Source: Levilactobacillus fujinensis
GTDB lineage: Bacteria > Bacillota > Bacilli > Lactobacillales > Lactobacillaceae
DNA: 64,000 bases
Reading direction: 5' to 3'
Assembly (NCBI RefSeq): GCF_003946335.1
Contig: NZ_RHNX01000002.1
Span: forward strand, 83,414 to 147,413
Made by a program: the position numbers and the translations under genes. Under the pieces are notes generated by a model. The model did not search any database and was not told the origin of the DNA. It worked only from the letters and a program-made list of their open reading frames with translations. Shown one piece after another: positions 57,901 through 64,000 of this stretch (position 1 is its first letter; each line of letters starts with the position of its first letter).

Positions 57901-60287
57901 GTACTTCCTAATTTAGCCGACGCATTCTTGGCAACTTCTAAATTAATTCCTGTTTGATTACTCGTATGAACTTCAAAGTAGGCATCCTTATCCGTTCGGT
58001 TACCAAACTTGTCGTACACGGAAACCTTAATATGATGCGTTCCGTTAGCATATTGGTACCCTTTCAGCGTGAATGTACCATCTGGATCAAAAGTGTACTT
58101 GGTACTATCACCAGTCAAGTCCTGGCCATCAACGTAAATCTTGTTCTTTTCCCAATCGATTCCGGACATGTTAGGATCATTTTTATCGTCATGAACCTTA
58201 GTTGTAATTGTAATGTTACCATCTTTAAATGTTTTACCATCAACGGAGATGTTGTCCACGATTGGGCTCTTCAAATCGTCAACGTTAGCACCATAGACCG
58301 CCCGGATGTTATCGACGTAGATGCTACCCTTAGTCTGTGGCGAACCACCAGGCTTACCCGACTTCAACGCCATCATTCGCACAACTTGCTTAGGGAAAGT
58401 TGAGTATGGCCCTTGATAGCTAGCAGGAATTTCAGCTTCTACGTACTTCCACCCTGTCCAGTTGATTCCATTCACTTGGTCGGTAAAATTAAGTCCTTGG
58501 TGTGATCCCTTACCATCATAAATTTGACTTCTCAGCCAGTATCCTTGAGCCTCTGGCGTTGCATAAACCCACATGCCAATTGCCGTTGGCACGCCCGGAA
58601 TTTCTTTCTTGTCCTCTGGTCCGGCATAGGCACCCAGTGTGGTTCCCTTTTGTCCAGTCGTGAAGTCAAATTTAACCTCCATCGCGTGGTCACCAAAGCG
58701 GACTTGCCCATCTTCCGGACTCGCCAGTGAGAGGCTGTTTTCTTCGCCACGACCTGAGCCACTAACCTTCCAATCGTCCAAACCTTTTTCAAAGTCGTAC
58801 AGCACAACTGGTAGTTGACCAATCTGGACTTCTAACGATTCTGAAATTTTAGTTCCAGCAACCGTGGCCGTGATGGTGCCCTTAGCATGCTTACCAGCCG
58901 TATGTAACTGATTCTGATCGTCAATTGTGCCTAATTCGGCAGGTAGTGCCCACGCAATGTCGCCCGTTTTCAACGTGACATCGCGCCCCTTATAACGGGC
59001 AGTCATGCCCAATGAAGACACAAAATCCGTCTTTAAACTCAGCTTCTTGTTTAAAAATTCAATCGCATCTGGTGTCGCAACCGTTACCGTGGCTTGACCA
59101 ACCGTTTTGCCGTCATGAATCAAATTAGCGGTAACGTCACCCGTCTTACCGTTTGACTTAAATGCCCCGGTCTTCGCATCAATTTCACCTAAACCTTTAT
59201 CTTGCAGCGACCAAGTTGTATCAACCGGTAGTTCTGCATCATAACCGGCCTTATCAACCCCTTTAGCCGTAAAGTTAATCGTTGACTCCGGCGTATAGAC
59301 TTGATCCTTAGGCGACACCTGAGCACGGTCAAACGTATGGTCGGATTTTTCAGTCGTTGTAATCAGCCAACTGTTAGCAACCTTACGTTCTTCACCATCC
59401 GATGGCTTGTTTTTTAAACTTAAGTCCTTATCCCCAGGTGTGCGAGACAGGTACGTTGCGGACCCACCACCATCAAGGTTAAGTGCTTCAACGGCACCTT
59501 GATCCTTCATCGTTTCTGCTAACTCGGCCGTCGTCATCCCATTTGAGTATGGGGACTGCTTCCCGTCAACCGTGACGAAGAAAACCGTCCCATCTTGACG
59601 AATACCCACGGCACTACGCGCGGCAAAGTTGTCGCCGTACTGAGTCAAACCAGTCTGAACGACACCTTGTTTCACCAAGATGCCTAGACCACCCAGTGCT
59701 TGTTGTAAGTCGCCTTTCACGGCGTCATATTGGCCCTGATCGCCAATCATGGCTTCACCATTCTTCTTAACCCCAAAGAAGGCTTCACCACTATTCGCTT
59801 TGGCTGCATGAATTTCGGTACCATCCTTAACAACGTTTCCGGATGGCTCACCCGTTCCCATGTTGAAGAAATCCGCGTTGAGTCCAGCGACGACCTGATG
59901 GCCATTTTTAATGGCAGCTTCGGCTTCGCCACGAACAGTCTGTAACCCAATATCTTTACTGTCGTCTAACGTTCCAGCATACAGTCCCGCTGTCTTATCT
60001 TTTAGATCAACCGATACAGCGTGCATGACCGTACGATCACCTGCTGTGTTCTTGTAGGTGATCTTCTTTTCACTAATTCCTGAGGCTAATTGATTGCCTG
60101 TCTGTTCAATGGTATTTCCCTTGACGTCCACTGCTTTAGCTGGTTCAGCCTGAGTCTTCGCTGCCACTTGGCTTGCTAAGACCTGATGAGTCATACTCGT
60201 TTGCGCATGAGCGACTGGCGTCAATAAGGGCATCAGTACTAGGGCAGTTGCAAGCGTTGCTCGTAATTGTCTTCCTCGGGTAGTCAT
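54957..60287 (-). CDS. Giant surface phosphodiesterase-phosphatase with DUF5776
   Basis: A 1776-residue exported protein. A signal peptide (about 1-28, AHA) leads to a phosphodiester glycosidase (NAGPA-like) domain at about 130-310 (NADFFNMGTGEPSG, LNLDGGGSATY). Then come Ig-like and jelly-roll modules (about 320-680), a cohesin-like segment (about 780-900), and a metallophosphatase at about 1115-1310 (IFGDTQ, HVGDFNDD, VLGNHEY, ATHQPPYN, SGHDHSYGR) preceded by a purple acid phosphatase-type fibronectin domain. A Pro/Lys-rich stalk with eight 12-residue repeats (about 1416-1511) precedes C-terminal DUF5776-like modules (about 1545-1776) that probably bind the wall. It may remove sugar or phosphate caps from teichoic acids or scavenge organic phosphate. 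No LPXTG motif. Confidence 0.88.
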   Translation of the reverse strand: MTTRGRQLRATLATALVLMPLLTPVAHAQTSMTHQVLASQVAAKTQAEPAKAVDVKGNTIEQTGNQLASGISEKKITYKNTAGDRTVMHAVSVDLKDKTAGLYAGTLDDSKDIGLQTVRGEAEAAIKNGHQVVAGLNADFFNMGTGEPSGNVVKDGTEIHAAKANSGEAFFGVKKNGEAMIGDQGQYDAVKGDLQQALGGLGILVKQGVVQTGLTQYGDNFAARSAVGIRQDGTVFFVTVDGKQSPYSNGMTTAELAETMKDQGAVEALNLDGGGSATYLSRTPGDKDLSLKNKPSDGEERKVANSWLITTTEKSDHTFDRAQVSPKDQVYTPESTINFTAKGVDKAGYDAELPVDTTWSLQDKGLGEIDAKTGAFKSNGKTGDVTANLIHDGKTVGQATVTVATPDAIEFLNKKLSLKTDFVSSLGMTARYKGRDVTLKTGDIAWALPAELGTIDDQNQLHTAGKHAKGTITATVAGTKISESLEVQIGQLPVVLYDFEKGLDDWKVSGSGRGEENSLSLASPEDGQVRFGDHAMEVKFDFTTGQKGTTLGAYAGPEDKKEIPGVPTAIGMWVYATPEAQGYWLRSQIYDGKGSHQGLNFTDQVNGINWTGWKYVEAEIPASYQGPYSTFPKQVVRMMALKSGKPGGSPQTKGSIYVDNIRAVYGANVDDLKSPIVDNISVDGKTFKDGNITITTKVHDDKNDPNMSGIDWEKNKIYVDGQDLTGDSTKYTFDPDGTFTLKGYQYANGTHHIKVSVYDKFGNRTDKDAYFEVHTSNQTGINLEVAKNASAKLGSTVGFDIMAENLAKVKSGEFVINIGKGFPVKDVKFAVDSKDNTVEYDKNTGILKLHVKDNTTGKGTNKSLAHVTLDVPTDTEADAKLVLQLTNGTAEFVDASSNADMLSTFASKPTHINIEASYQVKLGQMIVGAAGMLTVTDTHNKPVGGAVVTMKMADGKTVEVGKTNSQGQLKSDKLTKTPGKFTLTATIGSHSSFPTPAQAFAPEKSDTPSNLLTGATQDPTTQKTITWFSNPIVGKQAAIMQIAPTKDYTAKKEKAFKDYKGEQKTFTYVSDSKAIRVNSVTAKGLQPGTEYTFRVGNGEKWSAPRQFKTLTDSKKLSFNIFGDTQVSNATQLADFDKIIERLETSKNKPDFALHVGDFNDDQAVFNEADITSQMFDKHPVYDSLDMIHVLGNHEYMGDDGSKATAMLGTPSHNGAPVNKKGTFSVDYGNMHIASLGWTNNVDEMKQELDWLRQDMQASNKTWKIVATHQPPYNKNPSDSESTMFRKMLPPVCDELGIDVVFSGHDHSYGRTKKLFDNKENPTKGTTYLAAGHTGDKTYDILPNEPDAWKFLQNEKDKNQKVYLTAEVNDKEMKIVTRDPDGKEVDAVDLVANKHPQTITGGNNGQGGGQTNGGTDVGKPTPPTKPTEPGKPTPPTKPTEPGKPTPPTKPTEPGKPTPPTKPTEPGKPTPPTKPTEPGKPTPPTKPTEPGKPTPPTKPTEPGKPTPPTKPTEPGKPTPPTKPGKPTSSTSSTKPTVPVKPVTPVDSSKPTTTASAHKKSVPAVVTAVKGMALYRKPDFSKAGRLIAYRQQAQMHQPQFKVLGMAKSKAGHLRYHVRDMNKKSKSYGKTGYITASSKYVQSAEYTKAVKLVTVINAKGLNAYSNGKLAGKTKHHYHQGQVLNVKRIVRQNGKYRFQLANKQYISANKQDVRTGKHTQPKTVTVKQSINLYRDVNFKHKLHQVSAKTVLKVTGWDYSSKGVFHYRVAGGYVTASHTLVK
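55753..56040 (-). repeat. Eight tandem 36-bp repeats in the stalk
   Basis: Eight near-identical 36-bp units encode KPTEPGKPTPPT. One unit has a single G-to-A change at about 55784. Near-perfect repeats of this type change copy number easily and would vary the stalk length between strains. Confidence 0.92.
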
Positions 60288-60671
60288 CTATATCTCAAAA
60301 TCCCTTCTGAATTTGTCTGCAATTAACCGATTGGCCATTTCGACCGCTTTATCTTCATGCGATCGAAATAACATACTGCACAGTCTACCTGAGTTTTCAT
60401 TCGATTTGGGCAACTACACTAACCCTGTACAGTTCATCTACACAACCTTTACTTAATTATCAAAACGTCTATATAACAGCGGTTACAGCAGCCGCCTTCA
60501 TAATTTCTTATGTATTTTAGATTGTTTCATTTCAGCTTTTTTCTTTTCAGAAAGTAAACAAAATATAATTCCGACCTGAGCTTTCTGAAAATGTATGTTA
60601 AAATCATACTCACTTGCACTAAATCTATTAAAATTTCAGAAAAGAGCAGTCAAAGGAGGCTCGCAACTCAC
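60288..60671. other. Divergent region between the giant protein and the next gene
   Basis: About 384 bp with promoters for both directions but no ORF. A cre-like ATAACAGCGGTTACAG (12 of 14 consensus positions at 60477-60490) occurs near the middle; its role is doubtful. Confidence 0.4.
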
Positions 60672-61583
60672 ATGTCACTCACAAAACGAGAACTTGGTAA
60701 TTATCTCATTGGCTTTACCTTTGTTCTCCTCATGGTCACCGCTGCCAGCTGGCTCAATGACGACGAACTCATCCTACCCGAAATCGCCGCACTCACGACT
60801 GGAATGTGGATCTATCAAAATCAAACTTGGATTCGCCAACCCATCAAGATATTTCTTGCGCCATCCGGAACAGCGATCATTGGTTTCTTGGTCAACAAAA
60901 TCGCGATTAACTATCCAGAGAAAGTCCTAGTCACACTCATCCTAATCCTAGTTTTACTTCGCGTTTTGCACTCGACCCTAGCCCCCGCCTTCGCTACAGG
61001 CCTGTTGCCCATCATCATCAACGCCACGCATTGGTCATTTATTCTCGCTATTTTTTTATTTACTGCCTTATTAATGATCGGTGTTTTAATTCAAGGCCAT
61101 TATAAAGGGCTTCCTGTAGGCCAGCCCCTACGCTTCTCTCATATGCTGGGTTTTAGTCTCACTGCTCTGGCCTGGGCAATCACCGTTTGGGCCTGCGGTT
61201 ACCCGCAAATGGCTGGTATTCCACCCGTTCTGGTCGTCTTTTTCGAAGTTTCACAAATGCCTAACTACACTCTAAAAACGGCAATCAAACACGTTATTGC
61301 CTTAGGCGGTGCGGCAACTATCGGTGTGCTGGTTCACCTCTTACTTGCCTCTTGGTTACTGACCACATTGATCAGTCTGCCTGTGGTTTTTGTCTTATTG
61401 CAATTATTGCGTATCAAACTCCCCGCTGCTTATGCGTTCCCCTTGTTGGCATTGGTATTACCAACCAGCATGTTCTACCGACTACCGTTGTCCGCATTTC
61501 TCGCGGCCACGTTCTTCCTCGGGTCCACTGTGATCTACCGCCAATTGCAGACTCGCTTACAAGTAACTGCTGAACATAACTAA
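60672..61583 (+). CDS. Multispanning membrane protein, function unknown
   Basis: A 303-residue protein with eight or nine predicted helices. N-terminal segments ELILPEIAALTTGMWIYQNQTW and IFLAPSGTAIIGFLV recall HPP or FUSC-like proteins but do not allow a firm call. ATG 60672 has AAAGGAGG 12 nt upstream, slightly long; the frame is open further up to 60591 without a ribosome site. It is followed by a terminator and stands alone. Its role is unknown. Confidence 0.7.
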   Translation: MSLTKRELGNYLIGFTFVLLMVTAASWLNDDELILPEIAALTTGMWIYQNQTWIRQPIKIFLAPSGTAIIGFLVNKIAINYPEKVLVTLILILVLLRVLHSTLAPAFATGLLPIIINATHWSFILAIFLFTALLMIGVLIQGHYKGLPVGQPLRFSHMLGFSLTALAWAITVWACGYPQMAGIPPVLVVFFEVSQMPNYTLKTAIKHVIALGGAATIGVLVHLLLASWLLTTLISLPVVFVLLQLLRIKLPAAYAFPLLALVLPTSMFYRLPLSAFLAATFFLGSTVIYRQLQTRLQVTAEHN

Positions 61584-61624
61584 AAAAAACGACCACCCTG
61601 AACGTTATCCGGTGGTCGTTTTAA
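61584..61624 (+). terminator. Terminator of the membrane protein gene
   Basis: AACGACCACC/GGTGGTCGTT stem followed by TTTTAATTT. Confidence 0.83.
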
Positions 61625-61721
61625 TTTACAGAGCTTTTACACAAACGTAACCTCTTCTACACAGTCATTATCTATGATTAGAGTTACTTACTTCATTCTG
61701 TGTCTGCAAAGGAGCCTCGTC

Positions 61722-62552
61722 GTGTTAGAAATTATTAAAGCTGTCATTCTCGGCATCGTCGAAGGAATCACTGAGTTTCTACCAATCAGTTCCACCGGTC
61801 ACCTTTACCTAGCCGATGAATTCGTTAAATTAAATGAATCGACTGCCTTCATCAATATGTTTATGGTGGTCATTCAACTCGGTGCGATTCTAGCCGTTCT
61901 AGTTCTCTATTTCAACAAACTCAACCCGTGGGCACCCGGAAAAGATCACCTTGAACGCAGTCAAACCTGGACGTTATGGTTCAAGGTCATCGTCGCCGTC
62001 CTCCCATCAGTCATTGTTGGACTTCCCTTAAATGACTGATGGGAGGACGGCGACTTAACCAGTTGGCAAGTCATTTCCGCTACACTGATTCTCTATGGGA
62101 TTCTCTTCATTGTGATTGAAAACTTCAATCGGACAAGGCGTCCTCGCTTTACGGACCTCAATCAAATTTCCTATAAATTGGCCTTGATGATTGGTCTCTT
62201 TCAAGTACTATCCTTGGTTCCAGGGACATCTCGCTCCGGAGCAACTATTTTAGGCGCCATCTTGATTGGTGCCTCACGCTACGTGGCTACTGAGTTCTCA
62301 TTCTTTTTAGCCATTCCCACAATGTTTGGCGCATCACTACTTAAAGTTTTGAAATACTTTGTCAGCGGTAATACCTTTACTGGCAGCCAACTCATGGTGC
62401 TTCTAACCGGCGTTATCATCTCGTTTGTGGTTGCCTACCTGTCCATTAAATTCCTTTTGAATTACATTCGAAATAATGACTTCAAGCCCTTCGGCTGGTA
62501 CCGTATTGGCTTAGGAATTATCGTCATTAGTTACTTTGGATTAATACGTTGA
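61722..62552 (+). pseudogene. uppP: uppP (undecaprenyl-diphosphatase) interrupted by an in-frame stop
   Basis: GTG 61722, with AAGGAG 7 nt upstream, starts [26 protein letters not shown], the first BacA/UppP motif. The frame reads to PLND and then hits TGA (62038-62040). Beyond the stop the same frame continues with [13 protein letters not shown] and contains the second motif PGTSRSGAT, ending [17 protein letters not shown]. So one in-frame stop, not a frameshift, splits a normal-length UppP. The stop sits in the right arm of a perfect 24-bp inverted repeat (61992-62015 with 62031-62054) whose left arm is native coding sequence. UppP recycles the lipid carrier of wall synthesis. Truncation would remove the second motif, so the gene is probably inactive unless the TGA is read through. 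Confidence 0.88.
61992..62054. repeat. Perfect 24-bp inverted repeat inside uppP
   Basis: Arms 61992-62015 and 62031-62054 are exact reverse complements around a 15-nt loop. The right arm replaces about six codons of expected uppP sequence and carries the TGA stop. Confidence 0.95.
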
Positions 62553-62718
62553 CCTCTCAATCGACCGGCTTTCCCTAGGGATTACAGGTCGATTCTTTAG
62601 TTCCAAGCGATTAATTTACGGCGATAGTAATCAAGTGTCTAGAACACGTTAAGTCTTGATTTAATACGGCTTTTAATCACCCAATCTCACGTATAAAGCT
62701 AATAGATGTGACGTCCTT

Positions 62719-62735
62719 TTAACTCCCTAGTAACA
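62719..62735 (-). promoter_or_regulatory. WalR-like box upstream of apf
   Basis: On the minus strand TGTTAC-N5-AGTTAA matches the WalR consensus TGTWAH-N5-TGTWAH except for one base. A 9-bp inverted repeat AATACTAAT/ATTAGTATT (about 62744-62771) lies next to a -10-like TATGCT. Confidence 0.4.
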
Positions 62736-62798
62736 TGACTGCAATACTAATCGGGTATGCTATTAGTATTAAGAGACAAGTCAGGGAGTTATATAAAA

Positions 62799-63197
62799 AT
62801 GTCAAAACTAAAATTAAAATTTGCAACACTCTTATTACTATTCGGCTTTTCGTTCGGTATGGTCACTGACGTCACAGCTAATGTTTTACCAGAACAAACG
62901 ACGACCGCCCAAGCTGCAACGCTTTCCGCTAGTCAAAAGAAGCAAATTACAGCAATTAACGCTGGCCTGTCCAGTAAGCAAAAGGCTGCCAAGAACTGGA
63001 TCGCAAAACGTGAATCCGGCTACCGGTACACCGCTCGTAATGGAAACTGTTATGGTCGTTACCAACTATTGAAGGCCTACTTACATGGTGACCTATCCGC
63101 AGTCAACCAGGAACGGACCGCTAACTCTTACGTGGCTGGTCGTTATGGGACTTGGACTAACGCTAAGCGTTTCTGGCAGAGTCACCACTGGTACTAA
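62799..63197 (+). CDS. Aggregation-promoting factor-like surface protein (Apf family)
   Basis: A 132-residue exported protein. The signal peptide (about 1-25) is followed by a short linker and a C-terminal domain with KNWIAKRESGYRYTARNGNCYGRYQLLKAYL and the terminal SHHWY, which mark Apf proteins of lactobacilli. The RESG and YGRYQ segments resemble a transglycosylase fold. It lacks the LysM domain often found in longer Apf-like proteins. A role in surface shape or peptidoglycan turnover is known for the family. ATG 62799 has AGGGAG upstream. A terminator follows. Confidence 0.88.
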   Translation: MSKLKLKFATLLLLFGFSFGMVTDVTANVLPEQTTTAQAATLSASQKKQITAINAGLSSKQKAAKNWIAKRESGYRYTARNGNCYGRYQLLKAYLHGDLSAVNQERTANSYVAGRYGTWTNAKRFWQSHHWY

Positions 63198-63215
63198 AAT
63201 TTAAATATCACTTTC

Positions 63216-63251
63216 TTGGCTAATCCATTGTTTAAGGGTTAGTCATTTTTT
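63216..63251 (+). terminator. Terminator of apf
   Basis: GGCTAATCC/GGGTTAGTC stem followed by TTTTTTT. Confidence 0.8.
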
Positions 63252-63326
63252 TCTGCCCTTATTGTTCTCCCCTATGAATTCTCGTAAACTGGAATCATAG
63301 TCTAATTCGAGAAAGAACGGGTTAAT

Positions 63327-63878
63327 ATGAAAAAGCGCAATCTTATCATTTTGCTTGGCTGCATTATCCTAATCAGCGGGCTAACTTTTAGTTTACCAAG
63401 CCAACATAAATCCGCTACACCACCTGCAATACAGCCATCATCCCAGTCCACAACAACCAAGCACAAGGTCATTCGTCCACTCACCGTTACCGAACTCAAC
63501 CATAACTCTCAGCTCCGGGAAGCCTGTATTATTTATTTTGCCATCAAATATACTAAGCTCCCACGCTGGCAAGAATTGTCCGACTTCAAGCTTGGGTGGC
63601 AAGTAGAGCGTTATCTTAAGCACAACCCTGATAAGTATCTAGTTTGGCCTGATGAAAATATCACGACCGCCGAAAAGAATCTGGAACCCAACTGGTTTAA
63701 GCTCACGACGGATGGCAAGGTCACCTATGATAGCATGATCGTCCATTCCTTCCGTCAAGATCAAACAGCGACAACAACATTGCCTAAAATTGTCCACCGA
63801 CTCAACGCGGAACGTAAAATGACTACCGTTCGCCGTCTCAGTCACAATCTCAGCCAGCTTATCCATAAAACGAAATAA
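63327..63878 (+). CDS. Membrane-anchored hypothetical protein
   Basis: A 183-residue protein with one N-terminal hydrophobic segment (about 5-23). A Cys at position 12 sits in LLGC, but the hydrophobic stretch continues past it, so an anchor is more likely than a lipoprotein. After a Ser/Thr-rich linker there is a globular region with WQELSDFKLGWQVERYL and a Lys/Arg-rich C-terminus. No family is recognised. ATG 63327 has GAACGGG upstream only, so the start is moderately supported. It lies alone after the apf terminator. Confidence 0.55.
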   Translation: MKKRNLIILLGCIILISGLTFSLPSQHKSATPPAIQPSSQSTTTKHKVIRPLTVTELNHNSQLREACIIYFAIKYTKLPRWQELSDFKLGWQVERYLKHNPDKYLVWPDENITTAEKNLEPNWFKLTTDGKVTYDSMIVHSFRQDQTATTTLPKIVHRLNAERKMTTVRRLSHNLSQLIHKTK

Positions 63879-63929
63879 CGTAAGAATCTAAAAAAGAGTG
63901 TGACAAAGGACGTTTATAGTCAGGGCTAT

Positions 63930-63984
63930 ACTCCTACTTAGGTAGACAAGCAAATAATCAAAGCTTGTTTACTTAGGGAGGAGT
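63930..63984 (+). promoter_or_regulatory. Long imperfect hairpin covering the next ribosome site
   Basis: Arms 63930-63951 and 63963-63984 pair at about 18 of 22 positions with wobbles. The right arm contains GGGAGGAG, the likely ribosome site of the ORF starting at 63992, and is followed by TTTTT. It may terminate the upstream transcript or sequester the Shine-Dalgarno. Confidence 0.6.
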
Positions 63985-63991
63985 TTTTAGT

Positions 63992-64000
63992 ATGGGCCGC
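63992..64000 (+). CDS. Start of a gene cut by the window end
   Basis: ATG GGC CGC begins 7 nt after GGGAGGAG. Only three codons are visible, so the product cannot be named. Confidence 0.4.

Noticed and set aside
1..64000. CRISPR array, tRNA or prophage
   Set aside because: No repeated spacer pattern, no cloverleaf or CCA-ended tRNA, and no phage structural genes were found on either strand.

Overview
The window is a stretch of a Gram-positive chromosome that most resembles a heterofermentative member of the Lactobacillaceae (Levilactobacillus-like). The evidence is an Apf-type surface protein, C-terminal DUF5776-like cell-wall modules, catabolic ornithine carbamoyltransferase and carbamate kinase genes, GPH and GH36/GH31 sugar genes, strong AGGAGG ribosome-binding sites and near-consensus CcpA (cre) sites. 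The genus is an inference. No tRNA, rRNA, CRISPR array, prophage or complete insertion sequence was seen.

Layout. 1-2600: tail of an amino-acid permease, an AT-rich standalone MrcB_N-DUF3883 protein (possible defence nuclease) and a DUF1801 protein. 2790-13469: aquaporin, pyroglutamyl peptidase, GH36 alpha-galactosidase with a cre site, PucR and HxlR regulators, an OYE-family oxidoreductase divergent from a TetR gene, and a GH31 hydrolase-GPH symporter operon behind a large palindromic operator. 13755-26291: secreted PAP2 phosphatase, a small XRE/DUF2975 pair, a MarR-controlled LmrA-like ABC exporter, a candidate small RNA, a TetR-GNAT pair in which GNAT seems to start at ATT, a secreted tyrosine phosphatase, a TauE permease, an EmrB-type MFS and a YtrA-like GntR-ABC operon. 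26586-35749: three-gene NAD(P) transhydrogenase operon, a GPP34-like protein, an aldo-keto reductase, and arcB-arcC-YfcC-type antiporter without arcA, divergent from a GlnK/GlnL-like two-component system. 38404-46955: serine hydrolase, a copper operon (two cupredoxins, a P1B-ATPase without N-terminal metal-binding domain, and a 33-residue membrane peptide), glutathione peroxidase, a CDF-like transporter next to a decayed isochorismatase, a UshA-like nucleotidase and a matrixin protease. 47356-64000: NCS2 purine permease, a Bcr/CflA exporter preceded by a 21-codon leader ORF, Cof phosphatase, methionine aminopeptidase, NudC, a 1776-residue surface phosphodiesterase/phosphatase, a membrane protein, uppP interrupted in frame by a stop codon inside a perfect 24-bp inverted repeat, an Apf protein and a small anchored protein.

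How the genes fit together. Several loci look like carbon-catabolite-controlled scavenging (aga, aldo-keto reductase, arcB, ushA-like gene, each with a cre-like site). Four proteins are exported or surface phosphoesterases, which suggests phosphate or nucleotide salvage outside the cell. Regulator-transporter pairs (MarR-ABC, YtrA-like GntR-ABC) and the leader-ORF exporter suggest inducible drug or envelope-stress responses. No complete novel multi-gene system was identified. The strongest unexplained observations are the palindrome-interrupted uppP, the ATT-start acetyltransferase, the leader ORF at the exporter, the tiny cop-operon peptide, the promoter-to-terminator RNA at 19300-19409, and two families of dispersed intergenic repeats.
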